From NCBI GenBank assembly GCA_009746045.1, contig RPFO01000773.1, positions 1-57,500 of the forward strand: a DNA stretch of 57,500 nt, written 5' to 3'. Source of the DNA: Mesostigma viride. Taxonomy: Eukaryota > Streptophyta > Mesostigmatophyceae > Mesostigmatales > Mesostigmataceae. The position numbers and the translations under genes were made by a program. Below, piece after piece: positions 33,631-47,710 of this stretch (the first letter of the stretch is position 1; every line of letters begins with the position of its first letter). Below the pieces are notes generated by a model. It worked only from the letters and a program-made list of their open reading frames with translations, was not told the origin of the DNA and did no database searches.

Positions 33631-36600
33631 AATTGCCGGCATGCACACACACGTACATCCACCGCGCACGCAAGGGGCAACTGCACACACATGTACACAC
33701 ACCGCGCACGCTTGGGGCAGCTGCACTCACATGTACACACACCGCGCACGCAAGGGCCGGCTGCACACACACTTACATACACCGCGCACGCTTGGGGCGG
33801 CTGCACACACACGTACCTACACCGCGCACGCAAGGGGCGGCTGCACACACACGTACATACACCGCGCACGCAAGGGGCGAGTGCACACACACGTACACAC
33901 ACCGCGCACGCTTGGGGCGGCTGCACACACACGTACACACACCATGCACGCAATTGCCGGCATGCACACACACGTACATCCACCGCGCACGCAAGGGGCA
34001 ACTGCACACACATGTACACACACCGCGCACGCTTGGGGCAGCTGCACTCACATGTACACACACCGCGCACGCTTGGGGCGGCTGCACACACACGTACACA
34101 CACCGCGCACGCTTGGGGCGGCTGCACACACACGTACCTACACCGCGCACGCAAGGGGCGGCTGCACACACACTTACACACAAAATGCACGCTTGGGGCG
34201 ACGGCACTCACATGTACACACACCGCGCACGCAAGGGGCGGCTGCACACACACGTACACACACCATGCACGCAATTGCCGGCATGCACACACACGTACAT
34301 CCACCGCGCACGCAAGGGGCAACTGCACACACATGTACACACACCGCGCACGCTTGGGGCAGCTGCACTCACATGTACACACACCGCGCACGCAAGGGCC
34401 GGCTGCACACACACTTACATACACCGCGCACGCTTGGGGCGGCTGCACACACACGTACCTACACCGCGCACGCAAGGGGCGGCTGCACACACACGTACAT
34501 ACACCGCGCACGCAAGGGGCGAGTGCACACACACGTACACACACCGCGCACGCTTGGGGCGGCTGCACACACACGTACACACACCATGCACGCAATTGCC
34601 GGCATGCACACACACGTACATCCACCGCGCACGCAAGGGGCAACTGCACACACATGTACACACACCGCGCACGCTTGGGGCAGCTGCACTCACATGTACA
34701 CACACCGCGCACGCTTGGGGCGGCTGCACACACACGTACACACACCGCGCACGCTTGGGGCGGCTGCACACACACGTACCTACACCGCGCACGCAAGGGG
34801 CGGCTGCACACACACTTACACACAAAATGCACGCTTGGGGCGACGGCACTCACATGTACACACACCGCGCACGCAAGGGGCGGCTGCACACACACGTACA
34901 CACACCATGCACGCAATTGCCGGCATGCACACACACGTACATCCACCGCGCACGCAAGGGGCAACTGCACACACATGTACACACACCGCGCACGCTTGGG
35001 GCAGCTGCACTCACATGTACACACACCGCGCACGCTTGGGGCGGCTGCACACACACGTACATACACCGCGCACGCAAGGGGCGGCTGCACACATACGTAC
35101 CTACACCGCGCACGCAAGGGGCGGCTGCACACACACGTACATACACCGCGCACGCAAGGACCGGCTCCACTCACATGTACATCCACCGCGCAACCACGGG
35201 GCGGCTGCACACACACGTACATACACCGCGCACGCAAGGGGCTGCTGCACACACACTTACACACAAAATGCACGCTTGGGGCGACGGCACTCACATGTAC
35301 ATACACCGCGCACGAAAGGGGTGGCTGCACACACACGTACATCCACCGCGCACGCAAGGGGCGGCTGCACACACACATACATACACCATGCACGCAAGGG
35401 GCGAGTGCAAAAACATGTACATACACCGCGCACGCAAGGGGCAACTGCCCACACATGGACATACACCATGCACGCAAGGGGCGGCTGCACACACATGTAC
35501 ATCCACCGCGCACGCAAGGGGCGAGTGCACACACACGTACACACACCGCGCACGCAAGGGGCGGCTGCACACACACGTACACACACCATGCACGCAATTG
35601 CCGGCATGCACACACACGTACATCCACCGCGCACGCAAGGGGCAACTGCACACACATGTACACACACCGCGCACGCTTGGGGCAGCTGCACTCACATGTA
35701 CACACACCGCGCACGCTTGGGGCGGCTGCACACACACGTACATCCACCGCGCACGCAAGGGGCAACTGCACACACACGTACCTACACCGCGCACGCAAGG
35801 GGCGGCTGCACACACACTTACACACAAAATGCACGCTTGGGGCGACGGCACTCACATGTACACACACCGCGCACGCAAGGGGCGGCTGCACACACACGTA
35901 CACACACCATGCACGCAATTGCCGGCATGCACACACACGTACATCCACCGCGCACAAAAGGGGCAACTGCACACACATGTACACACACCGCGCACGCTTG
36001 GGGCAGCTGCACTCACATGTACACACACCGCGCACGCTTGGGGCGGCTGCACACACACGTACATACACCGCGCACGCAAGGGGCGGCTGCACACATACGT
36101 ACCTACACCGCGCACGCAAGGGGCGGCTGCACACACACTTACACTCACCATGCACGCAAGGGGCGGCTGCACACACACGTACATACACCGCGCACGCAAG
36201 GGACGGCTGCACACACACGTACATACACCGCGCACGCAAGGGGCTGCTGCACACACACTTACACACAAAATGCACGCTTGGGGCGACGGCACTCACATGT
36301 ACATACACCGCGCACGAAAGGGGTGGCTGCACACACACGTACATCCACCGCGCACGCAAGGGGCTGCTGCACACACACATACATACACCATGCACGCAAG
36401 GGGCGAGTGCAAAAACATGTACATACGCCGCGCACGCAAGGGGCAACTGCCCACACATGGACATACACCATGCACGCAAGGGGCGGCTGCACACACATGT
36501 ACATCCACCGCGCACGCAAGGGGCGAGTGCACACACACGTACACACACCGCGCACGCAATGGGCGGCTGCACACACACGTACACACACCATGCACGCAAT
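33631..36600. repeat. Higher-order repeat domain, 321-bp and 681-bp units
   Basis: The marker AATTGCCGGC starts at 33631, 33952, 34273, 34594, 34915, 35596, 35917 and 36598. The steps are 321, 321, 321, 321, 681, 321 and 681. Each step equals 8 or 17 monomers of 40 bp plus one base, because the marker monomer is 41 bp. Monomers at equal distance from the marker share their variant bases. Confidence 0.93.
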
Positions 36601-37979
36601 TGCCGGCATGCACACACACGTACATCCACCGCGCACGCAAGGGGCAACTGCACACACATGTACACACACCGCGCACGCTTGGGGCAGCTGCACTCACATG
36701 TACACACACCGCGCACGCTTGGGGCGGCTGCACACACACGTACATACACCGCGCACGCAAGGGGCGGCTGCACTTACATGTACACACACCACGCACGCAA
36801 GGGGCGGCTGCACACACACGTACATACACCGCGCACGCAAGGACCGGCTCCACTCACATGTACATCCACCGCGCAACCACGGGGCGGCTGCACACACACG
36901 TACATACACCGCGCACGCAAGGGGCTGCTGCACACACACTTACACACAAAATGCACGCTTGGGGCGACGGCACTCACATGTACATACACCGCGCACGAAA
37001 GGGGTGGCTGCACACACACGTACATCCACCGCGCACGCAAGGGGCGGCTGCACACACACATACATACACCATGCACGCAAGGGGCGAGTGCAAAAACATG
37101 TACATACACCGCGCACGCAAGGGGCAACTGCCCACACATGGACATACACCATGCACGCAAGGGGCGGCTGCACACACATGTACATCCACCGCGCACGCAA
37201 GGGGCGAGTGCACGCACACGTACACACACCGCGCACGCTTGGGGCGGCTGCACACACACGTACCTACACCGCGCACGCAAGGGGCGGCTGCACACACACG
37301 TACATCCACCGCGCACGCAAGGGGCAACTGCACACACATGTACACACACCGCGCACGCTTGGGGCAGCTGCACTCACATGTACACACACCGCGCACGCAA
37401 GGGCCGGCTGCACACACACGTACATCCACCGCGCACGCAAGGGGCAACTGCACACACACGTACATACACCGCCCACGCAAGGGGTGGCTGCACACACACG
37501 TACACACACCGCGCACGCAAGGGGCAACTGCACACACATGTACACACACCGCGCACGCTTGGGGCGGCTGCACACACACGTACCTACACCGCGCACGCAA
37601 GGGGCGGCTGCACACACACGTACATACACCGCGCACGCAAGGGGCAACTGCACACACATGTACATACACCGCGCAACCACGGGGCGGCTGCACACACACG
37701 TACATACACCGCGCACGCTAGGGGCGGCTGCACACATACGTACCTACACCGCGCACCCAAGGGGCGACTGCACACACATGTACATCCACCGCGCACGCAA
37801 GGGCCGGCTGCACACACACGTACACACACCATGCACGCAAGGGCCGGCTGCACACACACGTACATACACCGCGCACGCTTGGGGCGGCTGCACACACACG
37901 TACCTACACCGCGCACGCAAGGGGCGGCTGCACACATACGTATACCTACACCGCGCACGCAAGGGGCGACTGCACACAC

Positions 37980-40900
37980 ATGTACATCCACCGCGCACGC
38001 AAGGGCCGGCTGCACACACACGTACACACACCGCGCACGCAAGGGCCGGGTGCACACACACGTACATACACCGCGCACGCAAGGGGCGGCTGCACACACA
38101 CGTACACACACCGCGCACGCAAGGGGCTGCACACACACTTACACACACCTTGCACGCAAGGGCCGGCATGCACACACACTGGCATACACCGCGCACGCAA
38201 GGGGCGGCTGCACACACGTACATACACCGCGCACGCAAGGGGCGAGTGCACACACACGTACACACACCGCGCACGCAAGGGGCGGCTGCACACACACGTA
38301 CACACACCATGCACACAATTGCCGGCATGCACACACACGTACATCCACTGCGCACGCAAGGGGCAACACACATGTACACACGCTTGGGGCGGCTGCACTC
38401 ACATGTACACACACCGCGCACGCAAGGGCCGGCTGCACACACACGTACATACACCGCGCACGCAAGGGGCAACTGCACACACACGTACACACACCATGCA
38501 CGCAAGGGCCGGCTGCACTCACATGTACACACACCATGCACGCAAGGGCCGGCTGCACACACACTTACACACACAATGCACGCTTGGGGCAACGGCACTC
38601 ACATGTACATACACCATGCACGCAAGGGGCGGCTGCACACACACGTACACACACCATGCACGCAAGGAGCGACTTCACGCACAGGTACACTCACCATGCA
38701 CGCAAGGGGCGGCTGCACACACACGTACACACACCGCGCACGCAATTAAGGGACGGCTGCACACACACGTACATACACCGCGCACGCAAGGGGCAACGGC
38801 ACTCACATGTACATACACCATGCACGCAAGGGGCGGCTGCACACACACGTACATACACCGCGCACGCAAGGGGCGGCTGCACACATACGTACCTACACCG
38901 CGCACCCAAGGGGCGACTGCACACATACGTACCTACACCGCGCACGCAAGGGCCGGCTGCACACACACGTACACACACCATGCACGCAAGGGCCGGCTGC
39001 ACACACACGTACATACACCGCGCACGCTTGGGGCGGCTGCACACACACGTACCTACACCGCGCACGCAAGGGGCGGCTGCACACACACGTACATACACCG
39101 CGCACGCAAGGGGCAACTCCACTCACATGTACATCCACCGCGCAACCACGGGGCGGCTGCACACACACGTACATACACCGCGCACGCAAGGGGCTGCTGC
39201 ACACACACTGACACACAAAATGCACGCTTGGGGCGACGGCACTCACATGTACATACACCGCGCACGCAAGGGGCGGCTGCACATACACGTACACACACCG
39301 CGCACGCAAGGGGCGGCTGCACACACACGTACATCCACCGCGCACGCAAGGGGCGGCTGCACACACACGTACATACACCGCGCACGCAATTAAGGGGAAA
39401 CTGTCCACACATGGACATACACTGCGCACGGAAGGGGCGGCTGCATTAACACGTACATACACCGCGCACGCAAGGGGCGGCTGCACACACACGTACATAC
39501 ACCATGCACGCAAGGGGCGGCTGCACACACATGTACATCCACCGCGCACGCAAGGGGCGAGTGCACACACACGTACACACACCGCGCACGCAAGGGGCGG
39601 CTGCACACACACGTACACACACCATGCACGCAATTGCCGGCATGCACACACACGTACATCCACCGCGCACGCAAGGGGCAACTGCACACACATGTACACA
39701 CACCGCGCACGCTTGGGGCAGCTGCACTCACATGTACACACACCGCGCACGCAAGGGCCGGCTGCACACACACTTACATACACCGCGCACGCAAGGGGCA
39801 ACTGCACACACATGTACACACACCGCGCACGCAAGGGCCGGCTGCACACACACGTACATACACCGCGCACGCAAGGGGAAACTGCCCACACATGGACATA
39901 CACTGCGCACGCAAGGGGCGGCTGCACACACACGTACCTACACCGCGCACGCAAGGGCCGGCATGCACACACACGTACATACACCGCCCATGTAAGGGGC
40001 GGCTGCACACACACGTACACACACCATGCACGCAAGGGCCGGCATGCACACACAGTATACACACACCGCGCACGCAAGGGGCGGCTGCACACACACGTAC
40101 ATACACTGCGCACGCAAGGGGCTGCTGCACACACACTTACACTCACCATGCACGCAAGGGGCGGCTGCACACACACGTACATACACCGCGCACGCAAGGG
40201 ACGGCTGCACACACACGTACATCCACCGCGCACGCAAGGGGCAACTGCACACACACGTACATACACCGCGCACGCAAGGGGCGGCTGCACACACACGTAC
40301 ACACACCGCGCACGCAAGGGGCAACTGCACACACATGTACACACACCGCGCACGCTTGGGGCGGCTGCACACACACGTACCTACACCGCGCACGCAAGGG
40401 GCGGCTGCACACACACGTACATACACCGCGCACGCAAGGGGCAACTGCACACACATGTACATACACCGCGCAACCACGGGGCGGCTGCACACACACGTAC
40501 ATACACCGCGCACGCAAGGGGCGGCTGCACACATACGTACCTACACCGCGCACCCAAGGGGCGACTGCACACACATGTACATCCACCGCGCACGCAAGGG
40601 CCGGCTGCACACACACGTACACACACCATGCACGCAAGGGCCGGCTGCACACACACGTACATACACCGCGCACGCTTGGGGCGGCTGCACACACACGTAC
40701 CTACACCGCGCACGCAAGGGGCGGCTGCACACATACGTATACCTACACCGCGCACGCAAGGGGCGACTGCACACACATGTACATCCACCGCGCACGCAAG
40801 GGCCGGCTGCACACACACGTACACACACCATGCACGCAAGGGCCGGCTGCACACACACGTACATACACCGCGCACGCAAGGGGCGGCTGCACACACACGT

Positions 40901-43900
40901 ACACACACCGCGCACGCAAGGGGCAGCTGCACACACACGTACATACACCATGCACGCAAGGGGCTGCACACACACTTACACACACCTTGCACGCAAGGGC
41001 CGGCATGCACACACACTGGCATACACCGCGCACGCAAGGGGCGGCTGCACACACGTACATACACCGCGCACGCAAGGGGCGAGTGCACACACACGTACAC
41101 ACACCGCGCACGCAAGGGGCGGCTGCACACACACGTACACACACCATGCACACAATTGCCGGCATGCACACACACGTACATCCACTGCGCACGCAATGGG
41201 CAACTGCACACACATGTACACACGCTTGGGGCGGCTGCACTCACATGTACACACACCGCGCACGCAAGGGCCGGCTGCACACACACGTACATACACCGCG
41301 CACGCAAGGGGCAACTGCACACACACGTACACACACCATGCACGCAAGGGCCGGCTGCACTCACATGTACACACACCATGCACGCAAGGGCCGGCTGCAC
41401 ACACACTTACACACACAATGCACGCTTGGGGCAACGGCACTCACATGTACATACACCATGCACGCAAGGGGCGGCTGCACACACACGTACACACACCATG
41501 CACGCAAGGAGCGACTTCACGCACAGGTACACTCACCATGCACGCAAGGGGCGGCTGCACACACACGTACACACACCGCGCACGCAATTAAGGGACGGCT
41601 GCACACACACGTACATACACCGCGCACGCAAGGGCAACGGCACTCACATGTACATACACCATGCACGCAAGGGGCGGCTGCACACACACGTACATACACC
41701 GCGCACGCAAGGGGCGGCTGCACACATACGTACCTACACCGCGCACCCAAGGGGCGACTGCACACATACGTACCTACACCGCGCACGCAAGGGCCGGCTG
41801 CACACACACGTACACACACCATGCACGCAAGGGCCGGCTGCACACACACGTACATACACCGCGCACGCTTGGGGCGGCTGCACACACACGTACCTACACC
41901 GCGCACGCAAGGGGCGGCTGCACACACACGTACATACACCGCGCACGCAAGGGGCAACTCCACTCACATGTACATCCACCGCGCAACCACGGGGCGGCTG
42001 CACACACACGTACATACACCGCGCACGCAAGGGGCTGCTGCACACACACTGACACACAAAATGCACGCTTGGGGCGACGGCACTCACATGTACATACACC
42101 GCGCACGCAAGGGGCGGCTGCACATACACGTACACACACCGCGCACGCAAGGGGCGGCTGCACACACACGTACATCCACCGCGCACGCAAGGGGCGGCTG
42201 CACACACACGTACATACACCGCGCACGCAATTAAGGGGAAACTGTCCACACATGGACATACACTGCGCACGGAAGGGGCGGCTGCATTAACACGTACATA
42301 CACCGCGCACGCAAGGGGCGGCTGCACACACACGTACATACACCATGCACGCAAGGGGCGGCTGCACACACATGTACATCCACCGCGCACGCAAGGGGCG
42401 AGTGCACACACACGTACACACACCGCGCACGCAAGGGGCGGCTGCACACACACGTACACACACCATGCACGCAATTGCCGGCATGCACACACACGTACAT
42501 CCACCGCGCACGCAAGGGGCAACTGCACACACATGTACACACACCGCGCACGCTTGGGGCAGCTGCACTCACATGTACACACACCGCGCACGCAAGGGCC
42601 GGCTGCACACACACTTACATACACCGCGCACGCTTGGGGCGGCTGCACACACACGTACCTACACCGCGCACGCAAGGGCGGCTGCACACACACGTACATA
42701 CACCGCGCACGCAAGGGGCGAGTGCACACACACGTACACACACCGCGCACGCAAGGGGCGGCTGCACACACACGTACACACACCATGCACGCAATTGCCG
42801 GCATGCACACACACGTACATCCACCGCGCACGCAAGGGGCAACTGCACACACATGTACACACACCGCGCACGCTTGGGGCAGCTGCACTCACATGTACAC
42901 ACACCGCGCACGCTTGGGGCGGCTGCACACACACGTACACACACCGCGCACGCTTGGGGCGGCTGCACACACACGTACCTACACCGCGCACGCAAGGGGC
43001 GGCTGCACACACACTTACACACAAAATGCACGCTTGGGGCGACGGCACTCACATGTACACACACCGCGCACGCAAGGGGCGGCTGCACACACACGTACAC
43101 ACACCATGCACGCAATGGCCGGCATGCACACACACGTACATCCACCGCGCACGCAAGGGGCAACTGCACACACATGTACACACACCGCGCACGCTTGGGG
43201 CAGCTGCACTCACATGTACACACACCGCGGACGCTTGGGGCGGCTGCACACACACGTACATACACCGCGCACGCAAGGGGCGGCTGCACACATACGTACC
43301 TACACCGCGCACGCAAGGGGCGGCTGCACACACACGTACATACACCGCGCACGCAAGGACCGGCTCCACTCACATGTACATCCACCGCGCAACCACGGGG
43401 CGGCTGCACACACACGTACATACACCGCGCACGCAAGGGGCTGCTGCACACACACTTACACACAAAATGCACGCTTGGGGCGACGGCACTCACATGTACA
43501 TACACCGCGCACGAAAGGGGTGGCTGCACACACACGTACATCCACCGCGCACGCAAGGGGCGGCTGCACACACACATACATACACCATGCACGCAAGGGC
43601 GAGTGCAAAAACATGTACATACACCGCGCACGCAAGGGGCAACTGCCCACACATGGACATACACCATGCACGCAAGGGGCGGCTGCACACACATGTACAT
43701 CCACCGCGCACGCAAGGGGCGAGTGCACACACACGTACACACACCGCGCACGCAAGGGGCGGCTGCACACACACGTACACACACCATGCACGCAAATGCC
43801 GGCATGCACACACACGTACATCCACCGCGCACGCAAGGGGCAACTGCACACACATGTACACACACCGCGCACGCTTGGGGCAGCTGCACTCACATGTACA

Positions 43901-46900
43901 CACACCGCGCACGCTTGGGGCGGCTGCACACACACGTACATCCACCGCGCACGCAAGGGGCAACTGCACACACACGTACCTACACCGCGCACGCAAGGGG
44001 CGGCTGCACACACACTTACACACAAAATGCACGCAAGGGGCGACGGCACACACATGTACACACACCGCGCACGCTTGGGGCGGCTGCACACACACGTACC
44101 TACACCATGCACGCAATTGGGCGGCTGCACACACACGTACATACACCGCGCACGCAAGGGGCAACTGCACACACATGTACATACACCGCGCAACCACGGG
44201 GCGGCTGCACACACACGTACATACACCGCGCACGCTAGGGGCGGCTGCACACATACGTACCTACACCGCGCACCCAAGGGGCGACTGCACACACATGTAC
44301 ATCCACCGCGCACGCAAGGGCGGCTGCACACACACGTACACACACCATGCACGCAAGGGCCGGCTGCACACACACGTACATACACCGCGCACGCTTGGGG
44401 CGGCTGCACACACACGTACCTACACCGCGCACGCAAGGGGCGGCTGCACACATACGTATACCTACACCGCGCACGCAAGGGCGACTGCACACACATGTAC
44501 ATCCACCGCGCACGCAAGGGCCGGCTGCACACACACGTACACACACCGCGCACGCAAGGGCCGGGTGCACACACACGTACATACACCGCGCACGCAAGGG
44601 GCGGCTGCACACACACGTACACACACCGCGCACGCAAGGGGCTGCACACACACTTACACACACCTTGCACGCAAGGGCCGGCATGCACACACACTGGCAT
44701 ACACCGCGCACGCAAGGGGCGGCTGCACACACGTACATACACCGCGCACGCAAGGGGCGAGTGCACACACACGTACACACACCGCGCACGCAAGGGGCGG
44801 CTGCACACACACGTACACACACCATGCACACAATTGCCGGCATGCACACACACGTACATCCACTGCGCACGCAAGGGGCAACACACATGTACACACGCTT
44901 GGGGCGGCTGCACTCACATGTACACACACCGCGCACGCAAGGGCCGGCTGCACACACACGTACATACACCGCGCACGCAAGGGGCAACTGCACACACACG
45001 TACACACACCATGCACGCAAGGGCCGGCTGCACTCACATGTACACACACCATGCACGCAAGGGCCGGCTGCACACACACTTACACACACAATGCACGCTT
45101 GGGGCAACGGCACTCACATGTACATACACCATGCACGCAAGGGGCGGCTGCACACACACGTACACACCATGCACGCAAGGAGCGACTTCACGCACAGGTA
45201 CACTCACCATGCACGCAAGGGGCGGCTGCACACACACGTACACACACCGCGCACGCAATTAAGGGACGGCTGCACACACACGTACATACACCGCGCACGC
45301 AAGGGGCAACGGCACTCACATGTACATACACCATGCACGCAAGGGGCGAGTGCAAAAACATGTACATACACCGCGCACGCAAGGGGCAACTGCCCACACA
45401 TGGACATACACCATGCACGCAAGGGGCGGCTGCACACACATGTACATCCACCGCGCACGCAAGGGGCGAGTGCACGCACACGTACACACACCGCGCACGC
45501 TTGGGGCGGCTGCACACACACGTACCTACACCGCGCACGCAAGGGGCGGCTGCACACACACGTACATCCACCGCGCACGCAAGGGGCAACTGCACACACA
45601 TGTACACACACCGCGCACGCTTGGGGCAGCTGCACTCACATGTACACACACCGCGCACGCAAGGGCCGGCTGCACACACACGTACATCCACCGCGCACGC
45701 AAGGGGCAACTGCACACACACGTACATACACCGCGCACGCAAGGGGCGGCTGCACACACACGTACACACACCGCGCACGCAAGGGGCAACTGCACACACA
45801 TGTACACACACCGCGCACGCTTGGGGCGGCTGCACACACACGTACCTACACCGCGCACGCAAGGGCGGCTGCACACACACGTACATACACCGCGCACGCA
45901 AGGGGCAACTGCACACACATGTACATACACCGCGCAACCACGGGGCGGCTGCACACACACGTACATACACCGCGCACGCTAGGGGCGGCTGCACACATAC
46001 GTACCTACACCGCGCACCCAAGGGGCGACTGCACACACATGTACATCCACCGCGCACGCAAGGGCCGGCTGCACACACACGTACACACACCATGCACGCA
46101 AGGGCCGGCTGCACACACACGTACATACACCGCGCACGCTTGGGGCGGCTGCACACACACGTACCTACACCGCGCACGCAAGGGGCGGCTGCACACATAC
46201 GTATACCTACACCGCGCACGCAAGGGGCAGCTGCACTCACATGTACATCCACCGCGCACGCAAGGGCCGGCTGCACACACACGTACACACACCGCGCACG
46301 CAAGGGCCGGGTGCACACACACGTACATACACCGCGCACGCAAGGGGCGGCTGCACACACACGTACACACACCGCGCACGCAAGGGGCTGCACACACACT
46401 TACACACACCTTGCACGCAAGGGCCGGCATGCACACACACTGGCATACACCGCGCACGCAAGGGGCGGCTGCACACACGTACATACACCGCGCACGCAAG
46501 GGGCGAGTGCACACACACGTACACACACCGCGCACGCAAGGGGCGGCTGCACACACACGTACACACACCATGCACACAATTGCCGGCATGCACACACACG
46601 TACATCCACTGCGCACGCAAGGGGCAACACACATGTACACACGCTTGGGGCGGCTGCACTCACATGTACACACACCGCGCACGCAAGGGCCGGCTGCACA
46701 CACACGTACATACACCGCGCACGCAAGGGGCAACTGCACACACACGTACACACACCATGCACGCAAGGGCCGGCTGCACTCACATGTACACACACCATGC
46801 ACGCAAGGGCCGGCTGCACACACACTTACACACACAATGCACGCTTGGGGCAACGGCACTCACATGTACATACACCATGCACGCAAGGGGCGGCTGCACA

Positions 46901-47710
46901 CACACGTACACACACCATGCACGCAAGGAGCGACTTCACGCACAGGTACACTCACCATGCACGCAAGGGGCGGCTGCACACACACGTACACACACCGCGC
47001 ACGCAATTAAGGGACGGCTGCACACACACGTACATACACCGCGCACGCAAGGGGCAACGGCACTCACATGTACATACACCATGCACGCAAGGGGCGGCTG
47101 CACACACACGTACATACACCGCGCACGCAAGGGGCGGCTGCACACATACGTACCTACACCGCGCACCCAAGGGGCGACTGCACACATACGTACCTACACC
47201 GCGCACGCAAGGGCCGGCTGCACACACACGTACACACACCATGCACGCAAGGGCCGGCTGCACACACACGTACATACACCGCGCACGCTTGGGGCGGCTG
47301 CACACACACGTACCTACACCGCGCACGCAAGGGGCGGCTGCACACACACGTACATACACCGCGCACGCAAGGGGCAACTCCACTCACATGTACATCCACC
47401 GCGCAACCACGGGGCGGCTGCACACACACGTACATACACCGCGCACGCAAGGGGCTGCTGCACACACACTGACACACAAAATGCACGCTTGGGGCGACGG
47501 CACTCACATGTACATACACCGCGCACGCAAGGGGCGGCTGCACATACACGTACACACACCGCGCACGCAAGGGGCGGCTGCACACACACGTACATCCACC
47601 GCGCACGCAAGGGGCGGCTGCACACACACGTACATACACCGCGCACGCAATTAAGGGGAAACTGTCCACACAGGGACATACACTGCGCACGGAAGGGGCG
47701 GCTGCATTAA
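37980..47710. repeat. Kilobase-scale segmental duplication within block 6
   Basis: Variant-monomer order at about 37980-40136 is repeated at 46241-48396 with an offset of 8260-8261 bp. A third partial copy lies around 44500-45110 (offset 6515 from the first, 1746 from the last). Rare markers such as GGGCAACACACATG, GGGCCGGGTGC and CAATTAAGG coincide. Confidence 0.8.

Noticed and set aside
33631-36600. CRISPR-like regular repeats
   Set aside because: Monomers are directly adjacent with no unique spacers, there are no cas genes, and the context is eukaryotic.
32937-36773. Cys/Val-rich minus-strand ORFs resembling metallothionein- or keratin-associated-like proteins
   Set aside because: Complement of the same stop-free satellite; the cysteine pattern follows GTGTGTGC in the repeat.
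33503-39393. Giant His/Thr/Arg-rich plus-strand ORFs (1748 and 1900 codons)
   Set aside because: They overlap in different frames over the same 40-bp repeat, have a 40-residue period set by the DNA repeat, and every frame is equally open.
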